A DNA stretch of 64,000 nt from Bradyrhizobium liaoningense (GTDB lineage: Bacteria; Pseudomonadota; Alphaproteobacteria; Rhizobiales; Xanthobacteraceae). The position numbers were made by a program, and so were the translations under genes. The first letter of the stretch is position 1, and each line of letters opens with the position of its first letter. Under the pieces are notes generated by a model. The model was not told where the DNA came from. It ran no database searches and was given only the letters and a program-made list of their open reading frames with translations. The stretch spans positions 496,001 through 560,000 of the forward strand of contig NZ_JAFCJT010000001.1 in assembly GCF_018130785.1 (NCBI RefSeq). The letters are read 5' to 3'. Below are positions 62,841 to 64,000 of this stretch, piece by piece.

Positions 62841-63503
62841 ATGTTGAACTTAAGCCAAGCATTGCCAAGGTCTACCATTGCTCTACAGCGTCATTCTTCT
62901 GAATCGATATTCAATATTTCCGGTCCCGTTTCATCTGCTCACTCTGAAGCCCAGAACCCCAAGCAGGACGGCTTGCGCGGGGTGCTCGCGCGGATCGGCT
63001 GCGGACAAGTCTTGCTCAGGCGCGGCAAGGTCATCGAACTCAGTCCGGCCGGCCGCGCAATATTGGAGCGCGAAGCGCGCGTGGATGCGAGCCACGAAAC
63101 GCTCTATGGCGCCGTCAAGCAACTGGTCCACCGCGCCGGCGCACAGTTTCCGGCCGGCTCGACTTCCTGGTTGGCAACATCCACCAAGGAAGGATTTACC
63201 GCGCTGATCAACCAGGTCGCGAATGCGTGGTCCGACGAGACCATCGCATTGATCCTGCTGGATCTCGACGCGCATCCGGAGCCCTCACCGCGGACGCTTC
63301 AGCGGTTGTTTGGATTCACCGCTGCCGAAACTCAGCTGGCTCTCGAGTTGGCGCGAGGCAACAACCTGATCGACATTGCTCGTTCGCGACGATTGAGTCG
63401 AACGACAGTACGCTCCCAGTTGGCTTCCCTGTTTGTCAAAACACAGACACGCCGGCAGGCAGACCTGATCGCGTTGCTGGGCCGCCTCGCCGTCCTGCCC
63501 TAG
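62841..63503 (+). CDS. LuxR-type helix-turn-helix regulator
   Basis: 220 residues from ATG 62841, with ribosome site GGGGGA. The first 150 residues have no recognised sensor domain (LLRRGKVIELSPAGRAILER suggests a small PAS-like or strand-rich fold). The C terminus is a LuxR-like helix-turn-helix (FGFTAAETQLALELARGNNL and IDIARSRRLSRTTVRSQLAS). It may be a local regulator of the locus. The frame extends to 62685 but lacks a ribosome site. Confidence 0.78.
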   Translation: MLNLSQALPRSTIALQRHSSESIFNISGPVSSAHSEAQNPKQDGLRGVLARIGCGQVLLRRGKVIELSPAGRAILEREARVDASHETLYGAVKQLVHRAGAQFPAGSTSWLATSTKEGFTALINQVANAWSDETIALILLDLDAHPEPSPRTLQRLFGFTAAETQLALELARGNNLIDIARSRRLSRTTVRSQLASLFVKTQTRRQADLIALLGRLAVLP

Positions 63504-63645
63504 CGTGGACGCGGAATACGGTGTCGCGTTGTCTCGACTGGTTGAACATCGACGTGCTTCGCGGCGCGTTCAGCAAACATGCACTCGCGCCGCGTCGTCA
63601 TTTCAGCCCTGTTCGAGCACGTCCGCCAACCGCTCACTTCCGCTG

Positions 63646-63684
63646 TCATGCGAATGAATGAAGACAGCCCGCGGCCACGTCCTA
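63646..63684 (+). promoter_or_regulatory. Locus-specific promoter element, site 7, ahead of the last glycosyltransferase gene
   Basis: The box TCATGCGAATGAATGAAGAC is at 63646-63665, a full match to the consensus. CCTA is at offset 36-39 (63681-63684). The gene begins 95 bp downstream. Confidence 0.63.
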
Positions 63685-63778
63685 ACCTGATCCTGTCAAA
63701 CTTTCGCCGGGAAAACCGGGGGTCTCCGCAAAGATCAACATCTTGGCGGGATTGCTCAAAGGGCTGGAAGGAACCAAC

Positions 63779-64000
63779 ATGGCGCTGCACTTGCTTTGCG
63801 TAGGAGGCGAGGATCACGCTCTGCGTATCCCGTTCCTGGCGGCTCTGCAGAACCGCGGCCTGCGCGTGAGCGCGGCCGGCACTGGTGCAGTATCTGCATT
63901 CGCGAAGACCGGAATCCCCTATCATCAATATCAGTTCGACAGATTTGGCGTGGGCTTTGCCGATCGCGCGGCCATGGGTCAGCTGGCGCGGCTCGTGAAG
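63779..64000 (+). CDS. N-terminal part of a glycosyltransferase-like (GT-B, family 4) protein, cut by the right edge
   Basis: 74 codons without a stop, starting MALHLLCVGGEDHALRIPFL. The early strand-turn-helix and the following RGLRVSAAGTGAVSAFAKTG resemble the first Rossmann domain of GT-B glycosyltransferases. GGAAGGA lies just before the ATG. The remainder is outside the window. Confidence 0.6.
   Translation, partial: MALHLLCVGGEDHALRIPFLAALQNRGLRVSAAGTGAVSAFAKTGIPYHQYQFDRFGVGFADRAAMGQLARLVK

Overview
The window is GC-rich, gene-dense DNA from an alphaproteobacterium, most likely Bradyrhizobium or a close relative. The basis is the codon use, families common in that group (DUF6894, small secreted proteins with a Met-Thr-Thr-Leu-Lys-Leu-Leu start, winged-helix/ATPase regulators of about 950 residues, orphan LivJ-like binding proteins) and the rhizobial style of the polysaccharide locus. 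This is inference; there is no rRNA or marker gene. I saw no tRNA, CRISPR array or transposase.

Left part (1-12.2 kb): the end of a bicupin oxalate decarboxylase converges with a leftward block fumC - truncated cupin - cupin - mqo - cydA - cydB. It can turn fumarate into malate, oxidise malate into the quinone pool and burn the quinol with a bd/CIO-type oxidase. Further leftward genes are a DUF1275 protein, fdhD, an HdeD-like protein, a degenerate HWE-type kinase, a Dps ferritin, and a cytochrome b561/catalase-like peroxidase pair that overlaps by 4 bp.

Middle (12.5-38 kb) is accessory: an SDR protein lacking its catalytic residues; three paralogous winged-helix + P-loop ATPase regulators; an orphan ABC binding protein and a second one broken by an in-frame amber codon; an AraC-type remnant; several small exported proteins; an RND efflux pair; an RpoH-like sigma factor; and a two-component system.

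Right part (38.4-64 kb) is a polysaccharide locus running off the right edge: glmS, aldo/keto reductase, UDP-glucuronate-epimerase-like gene, three LuxR-type regulators, an exported propeller protein, glycosyltransferases, FkbM methyltransferase, Wzx-like flippase, sugar nucleotidyltransferase, DegT aminotransferase, initiating sugar transferase, ExoF-like export protein. Embedded is a five-gene cassette (thioesterase, NadE-like, AsnB-like, AMP-ligase, acyl carrier protein) that looks like an activation/amidation module for decorating the glycan.

The most notable observation is a 20-bp element, TCATGCRAAYGAAYGAWGRC, found at seven places, all in gaps ahead of genes of this locus. It is followed at a nearly constant 15-16 bp by CCTA (five of seven sites) or another TA-containing -10-like sequence. 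At 48.5-48.7 kb two copies point outward toward the two divergent genes, and both carry CCTA at the same distance. This defines a candidate locus-specific promoter class.
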